Below are positions 26,701-37,758 of a DNA stretch of 64,000 nucleotides, piece by piece. The DNA comes from Apostichopus parvimensis. Taxonomy: Eukaryota; Echinodermata; Holothuroidea; Aspidochirotida; Stichopodidae. The stretch's first letter is position 1. Every line of letters starts with the position of its first letter. The notes below the pieces were generated by a model, which worked only from the letters and a program-made list of their open reading frames with translations, searched no databases and had not been told where the DNA came from. The stretch lies in assembly GCA_000934455.1 (NCBI GenBank), contig KN889604.1, positions 62,001 through 126,000 of the forward strand, given 5' to 3'. Position numbers and translations under genes: made by a program.

Positions 26701-29700
26701 TGTCGTCGGAACACAGGTCTAACTTTGCTGTAGGAGAAGATAGATTTCATGAAAATTAAATTTCTATTAAAGGAAAACGAACTAGAAATTTCTTCCATTT
26801 CCTTTCAGGTTTCGCAACTGTCCACTACCAGACTCAATTCATCCAAAATATATTCCAATCAGATTAAAGACATCGAAATTAAAAGGTAATGATCAAATAA
26901 ACGACATGTGTGAATAAAGTATAAATAAAGCGTGGATATCGCACTGGCAAGATTTCCGCGTCGGGCTGTCTCTATCAAATAATCAGTCAATAAATATTAC
27001 GGAGAAACAACTTTCATGTTATTGTGTGCGTTATATGCTCTGTAATTTATCTGTACCAGTAATGTCATGAACGCCATTTACCACCTACCAATAATACTAT
27101 AACATTATTGTTAGATATTCATGGTATAGGTATTGGTTGTATACTTTAGGTGTCATTTACTGTCTTATCGATACCAGGAGCTATAATTAATCAATCATTA
27201 AACCAAAAAAATTATAAATTATGCCCTCCTATATATTCTGATAAGGTTTATTTAAACCCGACGCATAATATAACATGACCTATCTAGTTTAACAAATAAC
27301 TAGAACGGAGAGAATGTTGACACAGTGTATGGTTGAGTTCTGAACGGGTGAATAACACCAAAGAGCGTGCGATTTGTTTGTAAGGCAAAAGAAAAAACAA
27401 AATTTGGTCGTAGTCGTATTAACGTGAAAGCCGGCTACAATATTTCATATTTTTCTTAAATAAACAGCCCTAATTTTCACTAATAAGGTCGGCTATCATG
27501 AAAAGAAGTGGCATAACATGAATAAACAACTAAAAAATTTGTAATGTTATGATAGATATCAGTACTGCAGTAAACACATAATTAGTGCAACATGTTACTC
27601 CTGCCCTCAGTGTGTAAACTCAAAATCAATGACATTCAGCAATTGAAACAGGGTTAAAGCAAGATTAAAACATACAAACACAATCCTTTTCTAGGTTTCC
27701 CACGTACATTGTAAGCATAGAACGATTAAAAGTACAAAATATTTAGCGTAAGTTTTTCTAGTTGCATAAGGACCTATAAATGAATGTAAAAAATGCAGTC
27801 TGTTCCATGACAATGCTTTGCTTACAACACCCTGTATTCATATGATACAGGAATTAATAAGAACATAGAGGCACACATTCATGATTGTTATTTTTACAGG
27901 CTCAGTAAAGAATAATTTGTGCGACTCATTATTAAACCAAGTCACATGAGAATAACTTACACAAGACTTGATTACTAGGGCATGTGGATAACATTTCAAA
28001 ATGATTTACACAATCACATCTAACAGATAGTCTTGCTACCGGGCGACCACGTTATCAACACTTTTCTCACAATATTTCCATTAAGCATTTGAATGCTAAT
28101 TTAATTGAGGTAGAAATAAAACCTACTTACTACAATACTATCCGTTGCAATGTTTAGTAAATTGGTATTTAGAACAAAGAAGGATGTCGATGGAGATCAA
28201 AATAATGTGATTTCACTCATCGTTTATATCATATATTACTTTCTAATTGTTTTGGTACCGACCATTTTCACCTTGAAATACAAAACACAGTGAAAACAAC
28301 TTTGACTTTTTTATTTTATTTTGGGCACAAACCGATGGTTATGTAACCATACCGGGAATCGTTTATATTGTGGTAATAAAGCGGTGTCAAATAAAAGAGA
28401 GTAATTTGTAATAGTGATACTTGAACAGTATCAATGTAATAGAACACAGTCAACTCCTTACGTTAGGCTAATGAGTGTTTAACATATCCCCTTAGTATGC
28501 ACTTCACAGTAGGTCTACTATCTTACATGTATGCCTACGAATAGTAAGCCTACCGTAGGTGTATTCGTTTTGTATGGTCAATATGTTGCCCTAAGCATCA
28601 AAATTCACACTAGCCAAGGCACAGTACAGCAACATCCGTTAACGAGACCTAAACAGGTCAATACAACTCCGTAGCCTAGCATATGCAGGGCAGACAATAC
28701 TTATGCAAGGCGAATACTTTATATTTGCTAGTCACATTTGTACATACCGTTGCAATATTTCTGACAAGGTATGAAGCGATTTTTGAAGTCAACTATTTCC
28801 GACCATACAGTGGTTCTTTTACCCGTAGGGACTTGACGTGCAAAAATAAAAGGGGTGGGGCAATTCAATTGGCTTGACATCATTCTCTCCTTTGGATTAT
28901 TTTGCTAAGCCACTATTACATAATATAATAAAGAAATATTGTTATTCTTTAATATTTATGACGGTCATTATCATGATCACGTTAGGTTCCTTTAGGCTCT
29001 AGTGGTATGTAACTATAAAAACAACAACTACTACTGTATCAACAGTCATGTTGTGGTAATAACTTTTCACAGAAAGATGATATATGCAAATATGTTCAAC
29101 TTAATGACACTAGAGTTAACTAAGGTCAAATAGTAACCTTTCCGTATAAAATTTCGAGAATTCTCATCTCCCTAGCTGGTCCGCTGATCGTTGTTAAGTT
29201 TAGCAAAGATGTACCAACATTTATAACAAATAAAATAACAAAGATGTTTTAATTCGTTTACTTCTCTGTTTTGTGTGATGTATTGTTGTCATAGTAACCG
29301 CATTTTGTTTACCATTTGACCATAGCAAGTTAATTAAAAGTCTCTCTTTGACCTCAGTGTCACTCTAGGTTTTTTAAGTATACATAAAGATATAAATAAT
29401 TATTAAACATTCTCCAACATGTATAGATCTATCTCTCCTATACAGTCTTCTCACAAAAATATGGCAGTTGTTTGGATTTCCATTCTGGGCAGTGGATAAA
29501 GGTAAGTGAACATAGCTATGATGAACAGGAAAACCACGATAAAATACCTAATGATGATGGTGATGTCTCACATTGGTTTCGTACTAGTTTTACATATTAT
29601 TTAGCAAAATTCACTGTTAGACTACTACATCTTCTCTGATGCACTCTTCCATCCCTTTTATGTAAAATAAGCTACAGTCAAACTCTGAATTCATAGAAGT

Positions 29701-32700
29701 GAGAATAATATAAACAGACTTATAATTCGTGATTCTTTAGTTGGTATAGTAACCATTAATATCCATTTGCTAATCCTAATCGGTGTTCAATGTAGAAATA
29801 AACTGAAACAAATCCCAATGTATTATATTGATATTAACTTCATAAAATGATTGTCTAACGGGAAGGTCAAAGTTCATCGTGGGAGAAAATGTACAATGTG
29901 TGACAGATTTTATTGCTTTTTTATTTTAATTGTTAGGCTGATATTACCAAAAGGCTGTGTTCAGAGCACGTGACTATTGCTGAGAGTGACAGTGAGTCAC
30001 AACAGAGGTCGACCATAGAGATCCTTGAGAAGGCATCAAGTCGTGACGTAAGTCAGTGTACGATATGATTATATCTATTTGTACAAACAGTTAAATATAC
30101 ATACGTCAGCTTAACCATAATGCCACCGACTACTTGTACATACCTATGGTATTATTGAAAAACAAATTAAACATCGAATCTGCATATTTGCTGGACATCA
30201 AACTGATGCATTAATATTTACGTTTAGATGCAATTCTATTGAAGGACATTTTAAATTAACCAAAGTTTTTCTAATATTTCTTTTTTGCATAGTTCATCTG
30301 CGTTTATGATGCATTCCGTTGCAAACACCGACTGACTACATAACAAAATAAGTGTAAATTCAGAAAAAAATTGTTTCCCTGATTCCCGGTTTTCAAATTA
30401 TATTTTATTGGAAACTGTATACAATAATACGATGACTGCTGACACTTTCATATTTGCACTATATGAGCAATTGTAAACTTTAATTATTAATTTCATGAAG
30501 ACAATTTTCTCAAGGATTGCTCGAGTTTTTTCCTTTTTTTGTATAACAGTGATAGATTAACAGTGCCAAACTAGTCGTGGTACCTTATCTTCATATTATC
30601 TCTACTCAACCACTAGGCCTACTGCAAGCACAGTAAATAATTGAGGCCCTTCCCTTTGCTTACAGGCCGAACATCAGTATCTTCTGTGTCAAGAAACACA
30701 AACCCCGATCATAGTTTTTGAGCCTAATTTGCTTATTAAGTTAACAATAATTATGATGATTGTGTTTTTTTCGTTAGTTTATTGTTTTCTAATAGTATTC
30801 TGATTTCAAACTCGAAAGTTTTTTTTTTTTAAGATTAGACGTTTTCAAACACTGACCTAGAGTTGTACGAAAATGTCGTTTTGTTAACTTATTTCAAGTA
30901 GCCTACTTAGCCAATGGAGATTGGTAATCACTGCTACAATAGTCCGACTATGACCCCTCCCCCTGAAACTTAAACCATTACACGTCAGGTTAGCGCCAGT
31001 CTTATGATTAATTAATTAGCACAACAATAAAAAAAGAGAGGAGTTTAAAGTTAGTTTTTCGTTTGGCAGATATGACACGTATGACACTGTGTAATATTTA
31101 TTTAGTACAGCAAATGCTGAGCTTAGTTAATACGATATTATGTAACCACCAACAAAACTTTAAACAATTCCTGGTGAAGAACTCCTGATATATCAATAAT
31201 TAGCAATACATTTTTAAAGCCGGATACAATGCAGATTTGCTGTTTAAGATACGGCTATTACATGCACTTGTTACGTCATTAAATATATTAAAAGTGAAAT
31301 TAAACAACTTTATTTCCTTATGAACTTATTACTAAATCTCTATATGTTGATGATAATCCTTAGTATAAATGTCATGTAGGTAAATTGTTACTTTTCTTGA
31401 GTTAGAAATTTAATAATATCGAAAACTGAACACAATTCAAGTGTTTATACATTTTTATTTTGTTACTCAATTTAAAACCTTACAACTCTATATTGCTGAA
31501 CTCTAAACTTACACAATATCTTGATCTTTTATATTGGTTACTCCATCAAATATATATTTCGGTTGTTTTTTTTTGTAGCAAAACCTTCACATCCACATTC
31601 GCCGTTTGACTCCCTATATCCCTTCTAAAATAAATATATAATATCGGCATCATTAATATTTTTCATTCCATTAGATTCCTATCTATGTCTTACGCCTAAT
31701 CAAGTCATTTAGTCACGTGGATAAATGTGACGTCATCCTACAATCAGGCATACGACTACCAGGACTGTCATCAGTACGTAGAATGTTGATAAAAACAGAG
31801 GGCGGCATAGAAATGACACAACAAGAGTTTGTTGACATATTGAGATATGTACAGCAGTCACATAGACTAGAAAACCTGACGTAAGTATATTAAAATATAC
31901 AAACAACGTTAACGATTACAATGAAACCCATACAGCACGCGAATATTATTTTTTCATATTTCATGACGGAACGGATCGATGTAAACCGTACTCTGTTGCT
32001 TCAAAGTCCTTTGTTAGGGCATCCTCGAACACGTTCCGTCAATACAATTATTGAGATCCGAATTAAATATCCAGTTTTAACACCATCTTGATCTAGATCG
32101 AACTCAGGCAGATTAAACCGAGCACAGGTCAGCCTTCAATACGTGTTTTGGAACCAAATTATGCTGCAAATGTAACGCCACTGTTAAAGATTCATAGTAG
32201 CGCCTTTATTTACGTACAATATGTATATCAACATGCTTGTTCCACACTTTTCCTCTACCGAATTACAGTTGTCAATATTAAAAATCCAAAATGGAATTCT
32301 TCAAAATGTTCGACTTTGTTTTCCTTATTCGATTTGACCTTAAATGTTAGCTGTTAATGTGTTTTATTGTTATGCGAGTATAAAGAAGTAAATAACAGAA
32401 AATATCAAACTCAATGCATCAAGCCGCTTTTAGTATATTGAGTATTAATCATGGCGGGTTACAATTACAGAGAAGGAATGTCAAAAAAATAATGAAGGTG
32501 AAGAGACGATAAGGAAAAACTGACATTAATCAGAGATGGTTTTTAATGTGGGAGTTATTACAACCAAAATACTATGCCTCTCTTACTGTATAATGTGATA
32601 ATGTGATCAGAATATAAATTACAATAGAATTGTTTAGGTAGTCGGGATATGAACTGTATTGTCAGAAGTACGGGACATGTATTTTCTGTTAGAGTTGTGT

Positions 32701-33000
32701 TTGTGTGTATTTTTTCCAGAGGGACATAAACCACATCAACATATTCATACAAAACAAAACTTCGTTTTCATATCACAGCCATACTATACACATACTATAT
32801 CATCTCATTCAGTGATAATTTCTTATGGTGTCAATTAGTAACAATAAGAAACCAAATATGAATTAAAAGTTATTGTTAGGGATACACCGGGTTTGTATAT
32901 ACAACTGGAATTTTTATTTTAAGCGCCATGAAATAGGAATGATTACTTTTTCAATATATTCATCTTATACCCCAATCTCACCAACCCCCCTCTAAAAAAA

Positions 33001-33031
<31 letters not shown>

Positions 33032-36000
33032 GAAAAAGAAAAACAAATATGATAATAATACAATTGGACAACCATTCTTCAATACTTAGAGGGTACTTCA
33101 ATTGGTTGAAGTTATCGGTAAATTGGAATTACCAAGTTAACTCAATGTTTCAATAATGTATTGCATTTCTTTGAGCGATAAATCTACGCCATACTATGTA
33201 CATGTGATACTACCTGAGAAACACTTATAAATGCTATGGGGTTCGGCTTCCGACTTTGAACACTTCTTATTTGTTAATTTAAAAGAACGTAATACTATAT
33301 GTGTGTAATTTTTATGAGTCTTTGGCGGAAATAGCTTGCCGAATGCGTGTGTGTGCTTGTGTGTAGTGTGAGGATGCGGGCTGCAGATAATAATGTTGCT
33401 AATATGAAGGTACTTTCATATTCATGAATTTTTCCATTGTCTGAGTTGACTTTGAGTGAACTAAGTCTCGTTTATTACGATGTATACAGTAATCTATAAT
33501 CCATGTGAATTTATTTAACGCCATGAGTTTTTTTCTCATGTTGAGGAATACATTTAGTTCAAATTTATTGTAAATTGTTTCAATTTATCAATTTTCATAT
33601 TTAATCTTGCTGTCTTTCTCATTACCCCGTAGTTTCTTCTGCTGTCTACTACCTAGATCAATTCCAGTCAGATCCATTCCTTCGGCTTGGCTATCAAAGG
33701 ATGTCACAGGTATCGCTCATAAAGCAATTTAATTGATTGATCGATCGGTTTAAGTTATACTGAAATAGTTCAATCACAACGATTACAGGATACAGTTCAA
33801 CATTTAATATATTTGGTACATTTGGTTATTATTTATGTCCAGTCTTGGATTTATGTGATGAACATAATTAAATGACGAGAGTCGCTTCTATTACAACAAT
33901 GTTAATGATGAACAATGGTACAGATCAAACAAAATGATTCGTGTATAACCAAAGAATACCTTGCAAAGTATATGCATCGATATTATAGGTCATTCTTTGT
34001 ATTTTGCTTCAGCTAGTTAGTTATATTTGTCATTGGAAAGAATGCTGACTGACATATACGGTATAAGTTAGATTGATGGATCTATCGGGAAACTGAAGGC
34101 GACACAGATATATTTTGTATTAATTAATTCAATGGAGATTTTCGCTTGAGCGAAGCATCATACTTACCAACGGGGACTTCAAGATGGTATTTGATAACAG
34201 TGGTCATTGTGTCAGTGGATCATGGCTTACTTTATCTTGTACTAATTACGCAAGTAGGTAGGCTTTAGGTAGGCGTGTCGGAAGCATGATTGGTTTTATT
34301 CCCATTTTAAGAGTGAGATATTTCATGGCTCCATATAGGCTCTACCATCTGTAACGAGTTTAGATTTGAGGAAGTCGGTGTGGGCGGAGGGCTTCGCTGA
34401 CGTCCCCACTGGCTGCCAAATGGTGCCATCATTATGCTACTTTAACTAAATTGGTGTATACAACTTTATTTATTAATCATGATGCTACACATGGAAATAT
34501 CTGTGTTCTTTGTGATATTCTGGTTTGTGGTTACTATATAAAGATTGACTCGTTGGAATAAGAATCAGAGAAAGTGTTATCAAATTGTATGATCAATACG
34601 GATTCGATTGTTATTCCATAATAGTAAAAACTATTTTGCTTAACCATAAAAAGTAGTCGAACATGCACAATGACACACAACAAGATTATTTTAGTTCTGG
34701 TTATATCGCCAAGAGAAATCTTTCCAACGTTATCCGAGAATTTCTTAAGGTTTTACAAAACATATTGATAAACAATATTTCGAGGCCGCTTTCAGTGAAC
34801 CCCATATGTAAAAGAAAAAGAAACAAATTCGAGAATCTCCCTTCGTGATCAATGGATGAGGACTATTAAATGGACTAGTAACATAATTGTTTGTTTTGTG
34901 TTTAATGCAGTGTTCTAATGAGATTATCGTGAAATGGCAAAACTACATTCTTTCGTAATCCCTGCAAGATTTGTGTATGTATTTATTGATCAGTATACTA
35001 GTACGCTGCTTATTGATCGGTGGTTTAGTTGAGGTTTTGTCAAAACGAGGATTAGGTTTTGGAAACATAACATGGACGTGAGAAAAATGTTCTTTTTATT
35101 CGTTGGTAGGATTGCAGGTTAACTGTAAATTGAAACAAATTTGCTTTAATGTTTAAATCACAGAACATGCCCTTTTTCGAACTAAAGGGTTGAGGCACCA
35201 TACGTGGCTGATATCAGCTCTCGGGAGGGGTCTAAGGGAGATGATCACCTCTCCTTTGAATGTGTTTTGTTTGTTTCGTGTTACGTGTTAAGATGCAAAA
35301 TGATGATCTAATTTTCACCATTTTAACTATATTTGTGAAATAATAAACCAGTTCGACTGAACGCGCGTGTGTTATACATTGTCTTTAACATCATAGCAAA
35401 ATCCGTAATGTCACAGACATGTTTTTGAGGACATTTAATATTAGTTTGCAGTTTATTGATTGGAAAATGGTTCTTAATGTTTAAGTCAGTAGAACAAGCA
35501 CTCTAGGATTATCATGTTGAATTTTAAATTCGGTTTCTTATATGACTATGTTAACACTTTGAGGTTTATTTCTTTCGTTTGTGAGTGGACTGCCTTTGTG
35601 AGTTGGAACTGAATTGTAATAATTTGTGTGCGATGGTGTAGGTTAGCGTTAGAAATCATAGACATTAAGACTGAAGTGATTAAAAGAAAAGCCTACTAAC
35701 AGCTACATTTAGCCGTTATCTCAGATAACATTACCAATCATATTTATGCTTATGACAAGATCTATGTTGTTCATTTTTTTCTAAGAATAATAGACGCATA
35801 CACACCAGTAGAATCACTGTGACTTAGCGATACGGTCAAGAGAGGAATCTCTGTGGTTCGATTCCTACATGCGCCTGATGAGTCCCAAAAAGAACGAAAC
35901 CGGTCGTGAAGTGGAAGTTTTCTGTTGTGTTGATCTTTAATAATTTAGTATATCTGTCATACTACTTCCTGCACACTCAATATAATATAAATTTATGTTT

Positions 36001-37448
36001 ATATTTAAATGATCAGTTTAGAACTTCTTCCTTCCCCTTGCTTGTAGTTGAGTGGTTTCCAAAAATAAGTGGTCACAACGGTTATATTCTTGATCGTCGA
36101 ACAGGTGCTTGGTTGGTGAGTATCTTTAACAATCTCTTTCAATCTTTCAAGGGTTGCTGGTTCCTTTCCACTTGGAAATGCTGCATAATACAATCCAGTA
36201 GCAAACAGCATGGCGCTGTTACATCATGCATATAATGATGGTATTCATTTCGATCAAATTTAGTAAACTTTTGAGACTTCCAAAATCCGTCAGATATCGA
36301 CCAATCAAAACAATTAGACAATTGGTAAATATGCCGTATTCCATGTTAAATGAACGACATGTTTATATTACTAATAGTAATTTAACAAAAATACCAAATG
36401 ATACCGGAAACAGATATATTCAGCTTCTAGGATTAACAGGTGAAGTATAAAATCACATTAAACCTCTTACTGGACTTGTCATCGTAAGTTCTAACAATAA
36501 ACCGTTTGTAATCATTTTTTTGCTTCTGAAAGATAGAATGGCCAAATACATATTAGCACATTATACTACAAGGTCAACATTGTGGAGAGGATTTAGTACC
36601 CTCTTTTTACAAAATCAAATAACCTCATACAATAAAGTACAACTATTGGTGAATTTAAAACGTAATGCTGAATACGTGAATTCAGTGTACATCTTAAACT
36701 GAGAATTAAGACTTCGTAAGCTATGCATTAAAATGAAACGAAGCAAGCCCTAGTTGAATACTTTCCGTTTGTAAGAAAGGTTGTCATCTGAAATGAAATT
36801 TTATTCAGGTCATTCGTAAGACTGAATTATATAACAGAGTAGGGTCAGGTAATATATGATAGAGAGTAGGTTTAAACAAGAGTAGTGATGAATTGGAAAT
36901 CTTTAACCATAAAAGTTAAACAATACATGTTCTGCATTCTAAAATAATTGACTCTACCAATATCCTAATTGTTCATGTTCTGTTTTTGCTTGTCAGTAGT
37001 TGGGTGGTTTGAGATATTAGATAGAAACCAAGAAAACAGCTTTCGAAGAAGAAAGAGATATTGCATATATATATGTAGCCTAGTTAAAGAAAATTAGTAT
37101 GATTGATGGTTATTATTATGACTTATGATGAGGGGGAAATTTAGGTGAAATAACAATAAGCTTAATACGTTTCGTAAAGAGGAAGATTTCGATACAATAT
37201 CTCAGTGCTATTGAGGTTAACGGAGCATGGTTCATATAGATATGTAGTTATTACATAGTGTAAGTAAATTATAGTGGAATGTCGGTTGCACTAGATATGT
37301 ATATATATATTTAGACTATGAAGAGGCATAGGCCTCTGTGAGATGCAAGTAAATTTTATTTTATTTTCAGTGTACCTCAAGTCCACCTGATTGTATTGGG
37401 TATGGACAGTTTCCTGTTAGGGACTCTTCGAGAATCAATATTAGTTGA
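20601..37448 (+). CDS. NACHT-domain NLR-like receptor with duplicated LRR-type modules (spliced gene)
   Basis: Ten exons join without breaking phase: 20601-20796, 22021-23540, 26313-26518, 26809-26885, 29446-29501, 29937-30047, 31675-31880, 33633-33709, 36048-36115 and a terminal 37371-37448, giving about 864 residues. The order is a short acidic/serine-rich N-terminus, a NACHT STAND NTPase with winged-helix-like region, then two leucine-rich modules. No TIR, CARD, death domain, signal peptide or transmembrane segment is visible before the NACHT, so the protein is probably cytosolic. STAND NTPases of this type act as pattern or danger sensors that oligomerise on nucleotide exchange. Every junction has GT..AG and matching phase. 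The last exon is the least certain, because other 3' exons (37759-40725) are also conserved in a paralogue. An inverted partial paralogue lies at 59.5-64 kb. Confidence 0.85.
20797..22020 (+). other. NLR intron 1, with two small coding-like stretches
   Basis: Two stretches look locally protein-like but do not fit the flanking phase 1 splice sites. One at 21268-21395 reads NDTCSDKIENICAPSFGN.. LITFSCRML and faintly recalls an Ig strand with cysteines. The other, at 21868-21986, is an ATG-initiated frame containing DQASYLELKHKSYFDLVSAS, rich in tyrosine YxEL/YFDL motifs. They could be remnants of alternative N-terminal exons. Confidence is low. Confidence 0.3.
22021..23540 (+). CDS. NLR gene, NACHT exon
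   Basis: One 1520-nt exon encodes about 507 residues. Numbered on the joined protein: an upstream region LYDAI/YDAIQPIPYI..YCVDKVFVEGG (about 80-110), Walker A in EAEAGYGKST (about 147-155), Walker B in VEVFLDGYDEYPD (about 223-235, with the acidic DGYDEYPD form usual in NACHT proteins), sensor arginine in LTTRYRP (about 260-266), and a NACHT-associated winged-helix/superhelical part with FYHKLFCEYYASFAL (about 450-465). The last 40 residues (DIKKSVREIC..QRSSIQLLDIASKCD) start a repeat module that recurs in exon 29937-30047. It ends in phase 0 at GTAAGTAAG. All NTPase motifs look intact, so the ATPase is probably functional. The opposite-strand frames within it are shadows. Confidence 0.93.
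23541..26312 (+). other. NLR intron 2, with minisatellite
   Basis: A non-coding intron. It holds G-homopolymer tracts near 24467-24483 and 24601-24612, the AAGCATGTCC minisatellite at 24960-25460 and TAGGCTAGG-type words near 25888. The frame at 24046-24246 has no splice sites or family resemblance. Confidence 0.6.
24960..25460. repeat. AT-rich minisatellite with higher-order structure
   Basis: The basic unit is about 21-24 bp, close to AATAATATAAGCATGTCCAA, with about 14 diverged copies. These are grouped into blocks that each begin with GCCATATGTT(T/G)..AAA..TCCAAA (near 24968, 25197 and 25402) and end with a TTTGTA(C)AGTGAACATTT-like spacer. The higher-order period is thus about 205-232 bp. 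It lies wholly within intron 2 of the NLR gene. Confidence 0.85.
26313..29501 (+). CDS. NLR gene, LRR-type module 1 (three exons)
   Basis: The exons are 26313-26518 (206 nt), 26809-26885 (77 nt) and 29446-29501 (56 nt), in phases 0-2, 2-1 and 1-0. The protein runs IPIVDLYLLKSFSKADKD, then LSNLSTVVNINID, LLLYAEQSKDLRELWFRNC, LPDSIHPKYIPIRL and VFSQKYGSCLDFHSGQWIK. The L..L.I / LRELWFRNCPLP spacing resembles ribonuclease-inhibitor-type leucine-rich repeats, expected to form the ligand-sensing arc after a NACHT. Module 2 (31675-36115) repeats this plan with identical lengths for its first two exons. The third exon is 12 nt shorter than its counterpart. Confidence 0.8.
26886..29445 (+). other. 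NLR intron 4, nothing recognised
   Basis: AT-rich intron. A short frame at 28683-28877 has no homology or splice support. No clear repeat other than TAGGC-type words near 28460-28560. Confidence 0.5.
29937..30047 (+). CDS. NLR gene, duplicated pre-module exon
   Basis: This 111-nt, phase 0-0 exon encodes ADITKRLCSEHV..ESQQRSTIEILEKASSRD. It aligns with the last part of the NACHT exon (DIKKSVREICSN..LLQRSSIQLLDIASKCD): both end in QRS.I..L..AS..D immediately before an exon beginning IPI. So the duplicated unit started inside the NACHT exon, and its first part is now a separate exon. It links module 1 to module 2 in the joined reading frame. Confidence 0.8.
30048..31674 (+). other. NLR intron 6, nothing recognised
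   Basis: AT-rich intron with no coding signal, RNA gene or clear repeat. Confidence 0.5.
31675..36115 (+). CDS. NLR gene, LRR-type module 2 (three exons)
   Basis: The exons are 31675-31880 (206 nt), 33633-33709 (77 nt) and 36048-36115 (68 nt), with the same phase series as module 1. The protein reads IPIYVLRLIKSFSHVDKCD, LPGLSSVRRMLIKTE, ILRYVQQSHRLENLTFFCC, LLPRSIPVRSIPSAW and WFPKISGHNGYILDRRTGAW. It aligns with module 1 along its length (IPI...L.KSFS..DK; LS.V...I.T; SI), supporting tandem exon-module duplication. The proteins have diverged strongly, so the duplication is not recent. The last exon precedes either a short terminal exon (37371) or further conserved exons. Confidence 0.78.
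32985..33050 (+). repeat. Purine (GAAAAA)n microsatellite in NLR intron
   Basis: An A-rich tract with AAAAAG units follows a short C/T run. It is simple sequence inside the 31881-33632 intron, which otherwise shows nothing recognised apart from short unsupported frames. Confidence 0.85.
35200..35320. repeat. Possible hAT-MITE relic
   Basis: The words GGGAGGGGTCTAAGGGAGATG..CACCTCTCCTTTGAA and the downstream AGATGCAAAATGATG resemble the left part of the intact MITE at 45356-46196 (GGGAGGGGTCTAAGGGG..CCCTCCCCTTTGGAAAA..AGATGCAATCTGGTG). The ends are not recognisable, so this is a decayed fragment. Confidence 0.45.
35795..35945 (+). repeat. tRNA-derived SINE-like unit with hammerhead-like core
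   Basis: GGTTCGATTCC at 35855-35865 is a perfect RNA polymerase III B box, and GACTTAGCGATACGGTC about 35 nt upstream is a weak A box. Directly after the tRNA-like head comes CTGATGAGTCCC..GAACGAAACCGGTC (35875-35905), described separately. The 3' limit is unclear. It lies in the intron before the 36048 exon, in the sense direction of the NLR gene. Confidence 0.6.
35872..35912 (+). ncRNA. Hammerhead-ribozyme-like motif (type I, short helix III)
   Basis: The invariant cores CUGAUGA (35875-35881) and GAAA (35896-35899) are separated by a helix II candidate GUCC..GAAC with an A-rich loop (three of four pairs). GAAA is followed by CCGGUC, giving a palindromic ACCGGU helix III as in dimeric animal hammerheads, and a GUC cleavage triplet at 35903-35905. 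Helix I would pair CGC (35872-35874) with GUG (35906-35908), one pair being a wobble; it then weakens. Motifs of this kind occur in Penelope-like and small non-autonomous retroelements of animals. Activity is not shown; a decayed copy is possible. Confidence 0.5.
37371..37448 (+). CDS. NLR gene, candidate terminal exon
   Basis: After a TTATTTTCAG acceptor, phase 0 reading gives CTSSPPDCIGYGQFPVRD, SSRINIS and a TGA at 37446-37448. The homologous exon on the minus strand (63145-63408) begins with the same acceptor and codons, but length differences move it into another frame that stays open for 87 codons. The two paralogues would therefore have different C-terminal tails. This exon is plausible by splice fit but not supported by a recognisable domain. 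Confidence 0.45.
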   Translation, partial: CTSSPPDCIGYGQFPVRDSSRINIS

Positions 37449-37758
37449 AAAATAGCTGTATACGTCAAAATGTATAACACCATGTGTGTCTTTCAATATT
37501 CCCCATGCTCATGCACAACCTGTTTACTCTGATATATTTAGTGCAATCCATCATTCATAAACTATAAGATTACATCTGTAACTTTTACGAAATGACTATC
37601 CCCTTGGTTAATGATGAACTTTAATATAACAAACTGAAGGACGATGATGAGCATTCACCTCATAATCACATAGAATATAATAGTTCATCCAACGCCATAA
37701 TTTAAAAAAATTAGTTACTTTTTAAGTGATCAAGTGCTTTAGTTTCTCTTTACATCAG

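Noticed and set aside
34150-34180. U1 snRNA (ATACTTACC start)
   Set aside because: The match stops after nine bases; the remainder has none of the U1 stem-loops or the Sm site.
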